NCBI RefSeq assembly: GCF_019649055.1
Contig: NW_026570337.1
Span: forward strand, 349,657-413,656
Source: Paramacrobiotus metropolitanus
Lineage: Eukaryota > Tardigrada > Eutardigrada > Parachela > Macrobiotidae
Reading direction: 5' to 3'
DNA: 64,000 bases
This document shows, in pieces, positions 1 through 11,261 of the stretch; position 1 is the first letter of the stretch, and the number at the start of each line of letters is the position of its first letter. The notes under the pieces are model-generated. The model searched no databases. It worked only from the letters and a program-made list of their open reading frames with translations, and was not told the DNA's origin. The translations under genes and the position numbers were made by a program.

Positions 1-22
1 GATCACTTAGATTTCCACGTAC

Positions 23-124
23 CTCGGTTAGACCGTTGCCGGCCAAGAGTTGGTAGACGCCCTGTCCGAACACGCCGTCCACGAGGCACACGAGCAGCGT
101 CCAGCTTAGCGCCAGCCGCTCCAT
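23..124 (-). CDS. First coding exon of a secreted protein (partial, runs off left edge)
   Basis: Reading leftwards from an ATG at 124, 34 codons are open and end in a strong splice donor: the exon closes with GAG at 23 and the intron begins GTACGT at 22. The peptide opens MERLALSWTLLVCLVDGVFG, a typical signal peptide with a charged start and a hydrophobic core, probably cleaved near the FG/QG junction. The mature part then begins with QGVYQLLAGNG. The rest of the gene lies to the left of the window, so the family cannot be named. It was found by reading the strand directly, because the exon is too short to stand out as an open frame. The start is chosen because it is the only ATG in frame before the hydrophobic stretch. 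Confidence 0.6.
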
Positions 125-2143
125 GACACGATCAAGGAATGCAGAAGAGGGAAAAGCAATGTGGGTCAACAGTCAGCTGGCCGTCGAGTCTGTCAAAGTG
201 GAAAAAGGTTTTTTATGTAAATACAATCAATTTTCTTAAGACCGGATCATTTCCGTCGCTGCGCGATAGATATTCCGCGAGCTACGCTAAGCGTCCCCAA
301 CCGGCACAACGGATGCGCCCGGGTTTCCGCTGCCAATTCCCCCGTGGCCGCCACTTGCCGGGCAGATGCACTGGCACAGATACGCTTGTGCAGCGCACTG
401 TTGATCAACAGCGCCGCGATGTTTAATTTGCCGGTGCAGGTAATCGGCGCAAGCGACACCCACACGCGCTGTTAATTACACGGCGCCGGCGCAGACTGGT
501 CATTATTAATCAGCCGCGTGGTATAAATACACTCGCCGTGATTGCAATTTGCAAAGGTTACCGGAGATGCCTTACCGTGTTTACTGTGGCGGGATGCGGC
601 GCGCAGCGGGATCCTGCCGCAGCAGCGCCATCAGCGTTTCCATGTCGAAGAAAAAATGCACGCCAATCACCCGCAAAGAATGGCTTTGCACATTAGTGCA
701 GGAAAATGGCAGCGGCGCCCGCGGAGTGTCAGCCACTAATCGATCGGCCAACAAACAGAAAAAACCCTGGATAAAACGGCAAATCGATAGGCCGTGTTAC
801 TCCGGAACTCGCGTTCAAAAGATCAGAAATTACGGACGCTGCACGTCAAGTTGCCAGCGCAGAATATAATGAGCCTGGTCAGTATCCGATCCAACAACAA
901 CAACGCTCCTATTCCGAATCGCACCGAACCCGTTTGCGATAGATTACCGAACCGGCAAGTAGCTTACGTGAGTCGCTCTCTCAGCGCGCTCAAGTGGTCA
1001 TTTGAATTCAATACACTGCCACAACAATGCCAGCGAGATCGCGTCAAAACCAGAGAGAGACGAGAAACGGAACAGGCACGACTGCGTATATTAGTATACT
1101 AACACAAAACCGGCAGCTGATCCATGAACTCAACACAAGACGCCAAATCACAACCAGAGTTTATACACACTGGATGTTTTGTGTGTGTGCGAGTGGAAGG
1201 TGGGCGGGCCAGCGTAGCGGGGCGGGGCCCTGTGCGCCATTGAGAAGAGATTAGCCCGTGTGTGCTGTGGAGTGGCGGGGCGGGGCGGTTGGTGTTGCGG
1301 CACACCACTGGCACAACGAACATTCAACACGCGTTGTTTGGCAGCGCTGTATTATTATTAAAACGTCGGTGTTGTGGACAATGCGTTAGAGACAACATTG
1401 TCATTATGCAGACGTTATTATTCATGCTATGCGTTATGCGTTATGACAGGCGCTGCGTTGTGTCAAATACAGCACACACATTGCCGCGAAAACCGGCCTA
1501 ATAATTTGCGACGTGTTATTCTTGCCAATGGAACACTAGAGAATTGTTGCGCGACACGCCACATTAGCGCGCCAGTACGGCCAAATGCTATAGCAGTGGA
1601 GATGGGCGTGGCCGCTGCCTGCTGAATAAAACAATGGAGGCGGGGCGCAGTGCATGCAGTTGCAGAGCGCAGCGCGGCCATTAATTCTGCTCAAATGGAC
1701 ACCGGCTCGTCAGCATCATTACTCGTCGCCATTTACCATTTACGCCCACTTGATCAATGCGCAGCAGAGTCAGAGTATACAACAGCGAAGCCTCTTTAAT
1801 TTCTCATCGTGCTCCTTTAGCCAATTGCTCCACCGACGTTTTATTGCGTACGGATACAGATACATCCCAGCCGTGATTCCCCTATGTGATGTGCCTGATC
1901 GCAGCGATCGATGCCGTTCAGCGCCGTTTCGCCGGTTTGCTACAACACTGCTGTATGTACTTGTGCATCGCGCATGTACAGAAAGCCGAAAAGCTGACAT
2001 CTTGCCGGTTTGTGTGGTGCAACACACAACGCTGTGCAACGGTTGCCGGCAAAAAAACGTAATTGCACTACTATCTTCTTTATTGGTCAAATCAAACAGA
2101 AAGCGCAAAGTATTGAAACATCAAAAGGTAATGTAAGAAAGAG
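125..2143. other. Intergenic region; scattered promoter-like words, no gene seen
   Basis: No frame here is longer than 160 codons and none has recognisable protein features or splice structure. The stretch should include the 5' flank of the minus-strand secreted gene. It contains a TATA-like word (TATAAATA) at 522-529 on the plus strand with no convincing gene downstream, and a GC-box cluster listed separately. Confidence 0.5.
1200..1290. promoter_or_regulatory. GC-box cluster (Sp1/KLF-like sites)
   Basis: Three GC boxes lie within 90 bp: GTGGGCGGGCC near 1200, GCGGGGCGGGGCC near 1216 and GGCGGGGCGGGGCGG near 1274. Two further related words, GGGCGTGGCC and GGCGGGGCG, lie near 1605 and 1638. 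Such sites bind Sp1/KLF zinc-finger factors in animals. The nearest gene is the minus-strand secreted gene at 124, over 1 kb away. A role is inferred, not shown. Confidence 0.3.
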
Positions 2144-2899
2144 TTACAACAGGTAAATCTCATATAGTTTATCCGCTTCGCCCACGGTCCCGAGAACAGA
2201 TGCAGCGTTTCCTCTTTGGATTTCAAGCGACAATCGTTGTCGCAGAAATTCATGTGAGCGAGACTCCCCGGTATGCAGCTGCAGTCTTTTGCCTAATTCT
2301 TTGACGATGGCGATAGCGGAAGGTCCCCAAGGTCCCATCGTTTCAAAGGCAATTGGTGCAAAAATGTATCGGCCGACTAGATAAGAATACAGTCTCGCTT
2401 TCTTCTCTTCGGCTTGTACCGCTGCCGCTCCAGCACTTGTGGAGGTGGCTTTGAGATGAGAGGCCGCCACCGTGTCTACACATGTTACATCCCAAGCGAG
2501 ACACATGCCGCGCTTCCACGCGAAAGTTGTGCAACCGTCGGGTCGACGATCCGTCGTGTGGGATGTTCCCTGCGGTTCCAGTTTGGCAGGCACACCAGCT
2601 GATACCAGCCCACGGCAAACTATGTTGTTCAGGCCCCCGTGCCGTGGGTTTCTACCCGCAGAGAAAGGGCATGACAGCCCATGATGTCCGTAGCCGTCCA
2701 CAGGTCTATGGCATTTACTGCACTGGTGTGGCTCACAGATTTTCGCACCCAAGCGCAGTCCGATGCTGATCTTAAGGGTGTCGTCATCAAGTAAGTTTCC
2801 GATGTGGGCCGACGGCAACGCGTTCAACCAGATGCCGGCTTCAGGTTTGGACTGCGCAAGTAGACGGGCTTTGTTGACATCGTCGTTCTGAAATTGCAC
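2144..2899 (-). pseudogene. Non-LTR retrotransposon (LINE) C-terminal fragment, 5' truncated
   Basis: An open frame of 251 codons reads as the last domain of a LINE polyprotein. After a conserved lead-in (WLNALPS at residues 24-30, then a DDD and a GLRLG motif) comes a Cys-Cys-His-Cys zinc-binding motif: C60, C63, H72 or H73, C77. It is followed by HGGLN, RRPDG (119-122) and WDVTCVDT (136-143). The RPD...D spacing resembles the restriction-like endonuclease of R2-type elements, although the family is not certain. The end, QRLSLEIQRGNAASVLG, is typical of this group. No reverse transcriptase lies upstream: an in-frame stop directly precedes the first codon, as expected of a 5'-truncated copy. 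A second remnant of the same family lies at 51,683-51,960. Confidence 0.75.
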
Positions 2900-3311
2900 T
2901 TAGGCACGCAGAACACACCGGTCAGAAGGAAACGTGTAAGAAATTATGGCTGTCGGAAAATGAGCGGAAAAAAATTAAATTTGTGTAACCTAGGCAAGAG
3001 ACGTTCAAATCCCGTTTATGATGCGGTTAGTCGGCTTTTTAATTTCTCCGAACTGCCGACAAGGCAAGAGAGCGAGCGCGTATGAAGACCAGCGCTGCGG
3101 TCGAAAAATGAAACTGTTTTAAGAGAACCAGCGTAACACTTGACAGCCGACTAATTATCGATCGTAAGGATCAAACCACCGCCCAGAACCCAGCCGCCCG
3201 CGGGCAACGGCCACTAATGTACAGAAAAATGCAAGAATTCGTCTTCTGTCAGATTTTCCTACTAACCGCATCGGTATTAATCGGTGCATCGGTACGTTAG
3301 ACTTGTGTCAA
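2900..3311. other. Spacer between LINE fragment and Harbinger element
   Basis: No coding or RNA signal is visible. Several short repeats of CGGTATTAATCGGTG type lie near 3270-3290, next to the left end of the Harbinger element. Confidence 0.4.
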
Positions 3312-3580
3312 TAGAAAGCAATCTGCTGACCACGAATACGGACACCAATACCGATCAAAATTAAAATCGTGTTTGTATTGGTATTCGGCCTGCTTTTGAG
3401 TATTCGGCCGCTAGCGGCGGAAGTACGAAACGCGAGCAACGTAACTGCCCTCGAAGCAGTTTTACCACTTGCCACAAATGTCAAAATCACCACAACTATC
3501 TGCGCATTTCAGTTCCAAAAAAAGCTTGACATTGTGAATTTAAATATTTATGATTCAGATTCGCTTTAGTTTATTTAAAA

Positions 3581-4795
3581 ATGAAACTGGCTACGTTAAT
3601 GAAGTTGTATCTCCGGAAAAATATCTCTCGACGGCTGTTTTTAATTTTGCGACGTAAGATACTTCGACGGAGACGAAAAACATATTTTCATGACGAATGG
3701 CGTGCAGCATCATTTAGCCTGAATGCTTTAAGCGAGAAGGAATGCTGGGATTTTTTCCGCTTTAAAAAGCATGATCTTCCTATGTTGGCGACGGCGCTTA
3801 AAATTCCGGATTTGGTGTGGACTGCAGAAGGAGACTGTGTAAATGCTGTGGAGGCCTTGTGCATTTTGTTGCGCCGCCTGTGTTATCCAAATCGATGGAT
3901 AGAACTGCGTAAATTTTTTGGCCGTTCCCAAGGCTCCATGTCGAGAATTTTCTACGCGGTCTTGTCAATACTGGATTGCTTGTGGTCGAAGCATCTTTCC
4001 CGCCTGGATCATCCCTGGTTGTCAGAAGAAGATCTCGCGGGTACGCGTCGGCTATCTCACAGAAAGGAGGTGTCTTCCCTGATGTTTCTGCCTTTATCGA
4101 CGGGACGGCGCGCCCCATTTGCCGACCAACATATAACCAGAAGATCATGTACAGCGGCCATAAACGTCTCCACTGCACCAAGTGGCAGTCTATTCTACTA
4201 CCAAACGGTAAATTCATATTTTTTCTCAATTAATAAATTACTGTAAATTTGTAATTGTTTTTTTAAACTTCTTTCACTGAGATTTAGTACATTTCAATAA
4301 TTTTTGGATGTTACATTTATTAAAGTTCTGACATTTTGCTTTAGGATTAATTTGCAACCTGTACGGCGGTGAACCTGGTAGTGTCCATGACAGTCGCATG
4401 TTTCAAGAGAGTAAAATGCTAGGGCGATTGAAAACTATGCAAAGAACCCTTTTGCCGGAAATTCGCGCTATATGGAGATTCTGGTTATGGAATGAACGAT
4501 TATTTAAGGAAGCCGTACTCAAAACTTCAGACAGCGTACAACCGCGTGAAGAGACACCAGAACGATGCCATGAAAACTGTTCGGGAATCTGTGGAATGGG
4601 GGTTCAAGGAAGTGGTTGTTAAATTCGCTTTTGTGGACTTCAGAAAACAGATGAAGTTATTCGAGAAACCCGTCAACAAAATTTTTCGTGTGGCTATTTT
4701 TTTTTGACAAATTGTTGTAACTGTTTGTAGGCCCTAACCAAGCAAGTCAGTATTTTAATGTTGAACCACCAACACTGGAAGAATACCTGTGTTAA
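3581..4795 (+). pseudogene. HARBI1-like DDE transposase, frameshifted, one intron
   Basis: This is the nuclease of the Harbinger element. In the family, transposase cuts and pastes the element with help from the Myb-like partner. The N-terminal part reads from 3581. Near 4040 the frame shifts by one base into the motif FPDVSAFIDGTARPICRP, which holds the first catalytic Asp. A donor at 4208 (G|GTAAAT) and an acceptor ending at 4344 (TTTAG) bound a 137-bp intron. Downstream come GGEPGSVHDSRMF with the second Asp, and after another one-base shift near 4455 YGDSGYGMNDYL and ESVEWGF with the catalytic Glu. A run of nine T near 4697 and a one-base loss near 4733 break the C-terminal part, which ends PPTLEEYLC then TAA at 4795. 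All catalytic motifs are present, but in several frames. Confidence 0.8.
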
Positions 4796-4897
4796 ACATC
4801 GGAAATAAATTTCGGTAATCTACAAAGAGAAAATATTTCAATAAAAAACATCTCAAAATAAGACAACAAATAAAACAAAAATTTGAAAAGATCAGAT

Positions 4898-6936
4898 TTA
4901 CAAATCAAAAAAATTGTTATTTGACCCCCGGCCTAGAATTGCCTGCCATTTTAATTTCTCAACTGCAATTCTCTCACGTTCAATATCCAGTTTTTTTAAT
5001 TCGATCTCTTTTGCGTCAGTGGCTTGCTGTTCTTTGAGTTTTAGTTTTTTCTCGTCCTGCTCTTTCATAAAATTCATCCACATAATATCACTTTCTGCTT
5101 CCTTATCTTTTCGCATAGCTCGGGAAGATTTGAATTTCTTCTCTTCTGACATTTGTGGGACAGTGGCTGCTTTTTCTGCCCGTCGAAGCCGAACTTCCTC
5201 TTGCCAATCTTGAATGTCGCCGCCGTTGGCGCTGAGCCAGTCGTTCATGGCATCTTCATCATCTAGAATTCAAAAGCCCCGGTAACAGTTTGAAATTTTG
5301 TGCATCAAGACGAGCAAGTAAATGTCCAAAAAGTAATAAAATTTCTACGAAATTACGTAATCCAGCAATCAAGTTTGACGTGACGTACTTACAGGTAGGG
5401 TTGAAATTCATGAGGTTCAAACCCTGTTTTGAAAGGAAATGAAATGAAACGTGAAATGAAAAGAAATGAAATGAAACGTGAAATAAAATTATTTAAAAAA
5501 ATAATTTTATTTTAATAATATTAATTATCACACTTTAATGACTTTTCCGGTTGTTTCAATACTTGTTTTCAAGATATTATTCAGAACTAAAACCTCACCT
5601 TATTCAGAAATCAAATCTCACTTTATTCAGAAATCAGAAATCAAAACCTTATTCAGAAATCAAAACCTCACTTTGTGAGTGGTTATCACCACTCACAAAA
5701 AACGATACGAGAGTACAGTACAAAATACGATCAACCGCAAAACCGGTAAGTAAGAGTTGAAACCTGGCGCTTTTGGTTTTATTGTATCTTCAGATATTAT
5801 GCAATGACTGTGTTAAACGCATCGGTCCAAAAAGATTTATTTTCCTATTTGCCATAAGTCCATAAAATTTGGGTACCTACTCTAGTTGTTATAAGCAGAA
5901 AGCGAAGCAAGAATTACTAGTAAGTACCAGTGTCGCTTCTTGTGTTGCCATCGGCGGGTGCCCGACGATCGCATTAGAAACTCGCTTATACTAATTACTC
6001 GCTAATACCGATGGATACATCGCGTTTACACCAAAAGCAGTCAAATCTGCGCCAGGTTTTATAATTTTTTTGCAGAAAATTGTATGAAACACGTTAATTT
6101 CAAGCGGTATCATCGCATTTCAAATGATTTCACAATTTCACGATTTCTTTCATTTCACATTTCATTTCATTTCCTTTTCACGTTTCACGGAAGGGTCCGC
6201 ATGATCATGAAATAAAATGAAATGAAACATGAAATATGAAATGCATGAAATCATGATTTCAACCCTACTTACAGGAACTGTCAGAAAAAATAGAAAATTT
6301 AAAACTGAAAATCTTCGAAATCTAACACAAACTAAATCAGCGATATTTTCTCAAGAAATCAGAAATACTGGATATCTACAAGAAGAACTTAAAGGTGCAT
6401 TTGTATATACCGTACATTAACATCCATTTACGTAATTTTTTTAAATTATTTTGCTTGTTAAGCTTCTTACCGGATAAAACGGAGACATCGTCAGGAGCTT
6501 CCTGCTCGCCGTTCTTTCGCCCGTGCTCTCCTGCAGAAACCATGAAGGCCGCTGTCCGCTTGCGCATGGCCATTTGCTCAGCATGGGCCTTAGATTTCTG
6601 CTGACGCGTTTCATCGGCTCTCTTTACAAGAGTCAAAATTTCCTGGAGTAGCTGCTCCATCTTGTTGTAATCCTCCTCCGTTCCACTTCGGAATTTTTTT
6701 TGCAGGTCGTTCGCCTGGAATGCCGTGATGACCACGCTAAGTCTTTCTTTCACAGCTCGGACGTCCAGAGACTTTGAAAACAGAGCAGCATCGTTCAGAC
6801 TTTCCACCACATCCATCCAAGCTTTCTCCTTGTTTTCTGCCGCATAGGGATTAAAATGTTGGACTTCACCCAACAAGGTCAAATCAGCTTTCGCGTAGAA
6901 TCGATTATAAGTTTTTTTAACTAGAGTTTTTTCCAT
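4898..6936 (-). CDS. Harbinger-associated Myb/SANT-like DNA-binding protein, two exons
   Basis: Exon 1 is 6936-6471 and exon 2 is 5262-4898. The donor is G|GTAAGA and the acceptor TTCTAG; the phases match exactly and join to VLSDDEDAMNDW, giving 276 residues with no stop. Residues about 12-110 form a Myb/SANT-like or trihelix-type domain (LLGEVQHFNPYAAENKEKAW, then ALFSKSLDVRAVKERL). In this superfamily that partner binds the transposon ends and carries the transposase to the nucleus. The C-terminal part, about 190-270, is highly charged and predicted helical or coiled (KKLKLKEQQ, IELKKLDIERERIAVEKL). It lies tail to tail with the transposase, 102 bp apart. The frame is intact although the transposase is broken. 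The 1,208-bp intron is swollen by an inserted hAT MITE. Confidence 0.75.
5396..6267. mobile_element. hAT-type MITE with perfect 8-bp target duplication (copy 1)
   Basis: The element starts TAGGGTTGAAATTCATGA and ends, in reverse, TAGGGTTGAAATCATGA. It is flanked on both sides by the same eight bases, CTTACAGG (5388-5395 and 6268-6275). Eight-base duplications and TAGGG ends are typical of the hAT superfamily. The 872-bp interior is A+T-rich, codes for nothing, and carries runs of GAAATGAAATG-type words near both ends. It lies inside the intron of the Harbinger Myb-like gene. A second copy begins at 52,357. Confidence 0.85.
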
Positions 6937-7373
6937 TATGAACGTTCGTGAAGCAACAAGTTAAAAATTAAAATAAAATACTACGTATAATTTGAAAATA
7001 AACGCACGACTGACACGAGCCAGTGCACACAAGGCAACCGATGTGTATTATTGCAATATACCGCGGCCAAATTAGATTTTACAGCCTGTTTCGGTGCGCT
7101 CCTGGGATTCATATTTTCATTGTTTATTTTGGCTTTTATCGCCCGACAAAACATATCAGAAAGTAGGAAATACTTTTTTCTATCATTCTGCAAAAACAAA
7201 ACGGAAATTGGTCCACTACATCTTCCACAGCAACATTTCGCAACAGACACACGATTCAAAGCATAAATTCCGTATTTTACGGAATCGTGCGAAACGAATG
7301 GGGCTATGACTCACGCAAAAGAGGCGGAGATTAGTATTAGGGTCCGTATTCGTGGTGCGCAGATTACTTTCTA

Positions 7374-7734
7374 ATAATGGCTAAGCTGAGTGTTTCCCTT
7401 CCACGTTACGCGGTTTTGTTTTGTAGATACAGTAAATGAAAACTGAAATTTCTACCAAAATGAAATGAATTTAGCAGCGTTTTCTGCAGTTTCCGGTCAA
7501 TGGCCTGGGCGTGCAACCCTCTCAGGACGGCAGTTACGGCTGTTTTCGAACCGTCGCAACTGCAGAGTGCCATCTCATGATTCTCATCTCAGTCATCTGG
7601 CAGACTTTCTCTTTTGCATTTTGCAACTGCAGTTCCGCATTGTGCGTCTTCCTTTATTCCAGTACAAGTTGCTCATCCTAAACACTAAATCTAAGTTTTG
7701 TAATTATCCAGTAAAGGCTGTCCGCTGTGGCAAC
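7374..7734. other. 5' flank and probable 5' UTR of the Kelch gene
   Basis: The stretch upstream of the Kelch ATG stays open in the Kelch frame back to 7465, so a longer N-terminus cannot be excluded. The extra residues have no domain and the ATG at 7735 is the natural start. No TATA box is evident. Confidence 0.4.
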
Positions 7735-10575
7735 ATGTCGCAGCCCAGCAGTTCTGCAGAGGGGTCTCCTCATCGTCATGGTTGTTTGGCCGAGGAATTC
7801 CTGCGCGGACTGCACGAACTGCAGTCAACAGGCACCCTGTGTGATGTCCTGCTGCAGGGCAGCGACGCAACGGTGGCTTCCCTGGGCATTCCCTGTCATC
7901 GCAACGTCCTTACCGCCCACTGCGGATATTTTCGCTCGCTCTTCACGCACGATTGGAAGGAGTCCGCGCAGCGAGAACTGCAGCTGCAGAATATGGACAC
8001 GCGCACGTTGAACGAGTAAGTTCACCTCGCCACGGTACGCCACTGGTGCAGTGTGTAGGCTTCTGTCAACCAGCTCACAGCTGCTTCATTTGATCCGTCC
8101 ATCGTGTAGGGTGGTGCAGTTCATGTATACGCTGGATCTGCGCCTCAGCGAGTCCAACGTGGAGCGCATCTTGGCTGCCGCGCAGTTTCTGCAGATGGGT
8201 CGCGTGGCTGCCATGTGCTGGGAGTACTTGCAACGGCGCCTGAACCTGTCCACCTGCCTGCAAGTCCACGCTCTGGCTTCCGACCTCCATAATCCCCGCC
8301 TGGCCGACGCCGCCCTGGCCATCATCCATCCGCAATTCCTGCGACTGGCGCAGAGACAGGAATTTCTGCGAATGGAGGCACATCAGGTACCCACTACCCA
8401 GTCGCACCGTTTGGGCCTTTTAATAATTATTGATTATCATTTTTTTATTTGCTCGTCCTACTGTTGCACTATTTTTTTATTTGTTCGTCCCAGTATAACC
8501 TCCGGAAACCAAAGCGAATCCAAGCCAGAGAAAAGAAGAAAATTGGAGAAAGTACGTTGGCAATGCGTCTGATGAACGTGTTTGAGCGGATTCAAAAAAT
8601 AAATATGGAGATACTCAATGTTAGCGGTGTTGGCTTCTTTAAGTTTGCTCTGAAAACGGTCGATCTGTTCGAATAATCTCTTTTTTGTTGTTAACCTTTA
8701 GCTGTTTTTTACCGACCAGACGTTGAAGTCCCGTTAACCGGGTTGTCTGCTCTTGATATATGAATGAATGAATGTGTTGCAGCTGGCAGAGCTGTTGGCG
8801 TCGGATGACGTGGAAGTGTCCAGTGAAGATGAAGTGTGGGAGGCGGTGCGGCGATGGCTGGATTACGACCGTGCTGAGCGACTGGCGCAGCTGCCCGCGG
8901 TGCTGCAGAGTGTCCGTGCTGTCTTCCTGAGCGAGCAGTGTCGACGGCAGTACAACGGGGCCTGGGATAGTGCGGCGTCGGGAATGGGCGGTGGGAGTGG
9001 GACGACGCTCAACAGCAGTCCGCGGCACGCCTTCGGTGAGTGGAACTCAGTCGGTCGGTGTACAGCGACGGTTTGCTTACGACGATTTTGAAATTGCCAT
9101 GATGAAATGAAAATTGCAGTTGTCTCCTAAAAAAAACATTGTAATTGTTGCGGAGGTTAAAAACATGTTTTCCTTAAAACAAACTGCAGATTCGTTTTTA
9201 ACGGTCAGTTAATGGTGTTGCGGTGGTGGCAGGCACGCAGGAAGTGTTGGTCTGCGTGGAAGACTGGAAGGGGTATGAGCAGTGCAGTGCGGTGCAGGTG
9301 TTCAGCCCGTCCATCCCGGCCGTGTGGCGCCAGACCGATCTGCCGCTGCTGGTTGAGAATGCCAAGGCCGTCGTGCTGGACGATGGCCGGCTGATGATGA
9401 TCTGCTGCATCCACGGCGTGAAGACGGTGCAGCGCGATCGCCGCTACACCGGTTTAATGGGTGGACCGCCGGTGCCACTGGCCGACCTGCAGCCCCGGCG
9501 TGGTGACGAGGCGGTGGCGCTCCTCAATGGGCGTGTTTATGTGGCCGGTGGGCATGGTTACGCACCTTCAGTGCCAGTAGCGGTACTGTCGTCCGTCGAC
9601 GCCTACGATCCGAAGAGCAATGCGTGGAGTACGCTGGCCCCGCTCCCTATCGGCCTGATTGACTTGGTGCTGGTGCCGTATGACGGGCTGTTGTACGCCT
9701 TCGGTGGAGCAACCATGGACCGACAGGCTAGCCGTGCAGCCTTTGCCTACGATCCGACCGCTGACGACTGGAGCCGGCTGCCGGACATGCCCACGGCACG
9801 CTCCTATTGCGCGGCGTGTGTCGCGCCCGACGGGCTGATCTACGTTGTGGGTAGGTTACGAGTTACTATCGTACAAGTATGAGTGATCGATGTCGAAAGG
9901 TGAAGTCCCTGTTCTCGGTACTTTTATCGACATGGTTGAAAAGCAAGACGTGTATTTTGCCTTTAAATTAGCTAAACGGCAATGATGCTGAAAAGCGAGT
10001 AGCGGCTCTAACGACGTAGCCGGAGTTCGATTCCCCCATCGGCGCCTTTTTCAGCCGTTTCTCGGTTTCCCTCGGACTGCGCTCTGCTTAGAATGCCATG
10101 GATTTTGGTTGTTGTTACTGGTGCAATTTGTTACGACATTGCATTAGATTATATAGTTAAGTCGCTGTGGTCCATTGCGTAGGGGGAGACGCGGAGGACA
10201 GGAAGCCCTGCGTGCGCGTAGAGGCCTACGATCCCAACAGCCGTCAGTGGCTGAGGAAAGGTATGTTCTCAGCGTTATTTTACTGGAAAATGTTAGTATT
10301 GTTGATAATAACTAGTAATCAGGAATTTTAATGGTGTTAATTAAACGACAGGCGATCTGGTCCATCCGCGGCGGCAGCCGGCCTGTGCGTGTCTGGACGG
10401 GCAGCTGTACCGGTACGTCCTGGGTGGGAACGCGTTTTACAGTGGGCACGGTACGGACGATAGGAGCGTGGAAGTGTACGATGCCGCTGCAGACCGCTGG
10501 CTGCGGCACGCCTGCCGGCTGTCGGGCGACATCGTGGGCTGCGGCGCTGTCACGATGAAACTGAAACCGGCTTGA
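7735..10575 (+). CDS. BTB-BACK-Kelch protein (KLHL family), six exons
   Basis: Exons are 7735-8015, 8110-8386, 8783-9035, 9233-9850, 10183-10260 and 10352-10575. All junctions are GT-AG and in phase, giving 576 residues, the usual size for this family. Residues about 15-130 are the BTB domain (TLCDVLLQG, PCHRNVLTAHCGYFRSLF), which dimerises and binds Cullin-3. The BACK domain follows (AELLASDDVEVSSEDEVW, VRRWLDYD). From about residue 290 come Kelch repeats with the usual pattern of GG, Y and W (RVYVAGGHGY, SSVDAYDPKSNAWSTLAPL, LLYAFGGAT, FAYDPTADDWSRLPDMP, VEAYDPNSRQW, VEVYDAAADRW). These fold into a propeller that picks substrates. The likely role is a substrate adaptor for a Cullin-3 ubiquitin ligase. 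Intron 5 holds a fragment of the SINE-like repeat. The KLHL subfamily cannot be named from sequence alone. Confidence 0.9.
9990..10090 (+). repeat. Partial tRNA-derived SINE-like repeat, plus strand
   Basis: Within Kelch intron 5 the words TCTAACGACGTAGCC, AGTTCGATTCCCCCATCGG and TTTTTCAGCCGTTTCTCGG match, on the opposite strand, the four repeats at 11.1-12.4 kb. The B-box (GAGTTCGATTCCC) is kept, but the first half of the tRNA-like head with the A-box is missing or diverged. Confidence 0.6.
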
Positions 10576-11091
10576 CGCTGCACTACCCGGCGTCGCCGTC
10601 ATCCCGGGACGGGAATGGGAATGCGATGAATGTGAGCGTGATGCGTGTCGGTGTGGAGCACGGGAGGAAGAAGGGGATTCAGGAAATGTACTGCTCCACG
10701 CGGTGGATTCGTTTTTGCGGTGACATTGCGGTTTGTTTTTTGCGGTGACATCATATCCATGTTGTGGAAGTTTTCTTATGGTCTCTGTACTCTGCTCAGA
10801 GTTTTAATGAATCTGCTTCTTTTTTTTTTATGAATCCACGAGAAATACAATACATGTATGCGGGCAGATGTTGTCCGAATGATCGCCTGTTGGTTAACAG
10901 TCGTCAGCAGTGCCTCAAAAAATTACAGTAGAAGTATCGATGTAATGTTGCTGACATGTTGTGCTTAGTAATCTCCATCGATCGCAGGCAGTGGCTGCTA
11001 CATATGGAGTCTTCATCAAGGGCATAAATATTTGTCTGACGCCACGAAGAGCGTACAAAGCCTTTTTACCATTTCACAAATCCCATACCAT
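10576..11091. other. 3' flank of the Kelch gene; no gene seen
   Basis: This holds the probable 3' UTR of the Kelch gene and spacer. No clear AATAAA is found just after the stop. A short near-duplicate, GTTTTTTGCGGTGACAT, occurs near 10714-10750. Confidence 0.4.
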
Positions 11092-11261
11092 TAAAACCAG
11101 GGCGCTATCCACTGGAAACGGCCGAAAAATTCACCGATGGGCGAATCGAATCGCGGCAACGTCGTTAGATCCGCGTAGGCAGTACCACTGCACCACGGCG
11201 CAATACGTTGAAATCCTTTGAAAGACTTCATCGCTGTACGTGAGCCGCTTCTCGCCTCACA
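11092..11261 (-). repeat. tRNA-derived SINE-like repeat A
   Basis: Read on the minus strand, the unit has a leader, a 73-base tRNA-like head at 11202-11130 and a tail (CGGCCGTTTCC). The head carries an A-box (TGGTGCAGTGG) but a damaged B-box (GATTCGATTCGCC). It shares its flanks (TAAAACCAGGGCGCTATCC and CAATACGTTGAAATCC on the plus strand) with copy D, so A and D form one subfamily. Confidence 0.65.

Larger units (their letters stand above)
3312..7373. mobile_element. PIF/Harbinger DNA transposon, two genes, with terminal inverted repeats
   Basis: The ends are 34-bp inverted repeats: 3312-3345 on the left and 7340-7373 on the right. Read in the same orientation they match at 30 of 34 positions (shared core TCCGTATTCGTGGT, then CAGATT and CTTTCTA). 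Inside are the two genes that define this superfamily, arranged tail to tail: a HARBI1-like DDE transposase on the plus strand and a Myb/SANT-like partner on the minus strand. The length, 4,062 bp, is 872 bp more than it would be without the hAT MITE that sits in the partner's intron. The 3-bp target duplication usual for the family is not clearly preserved (CAA on the left, ATA on the right). Confidence 0.85.

Noticed and set aside
522-529. TATAAATA as a promoter of a plus-strand gene
   Set aside because: No frame downstream has start, splice or domain evidence, so it is only mentioned in the spacer entry.
3309-7376. A 3-bp target duplication for the Harbinger element
   Set aside because: The flanking triplets (CAA and ATA) do not match, and shifting the boundary by one or two bases gives no clean TWA pair.
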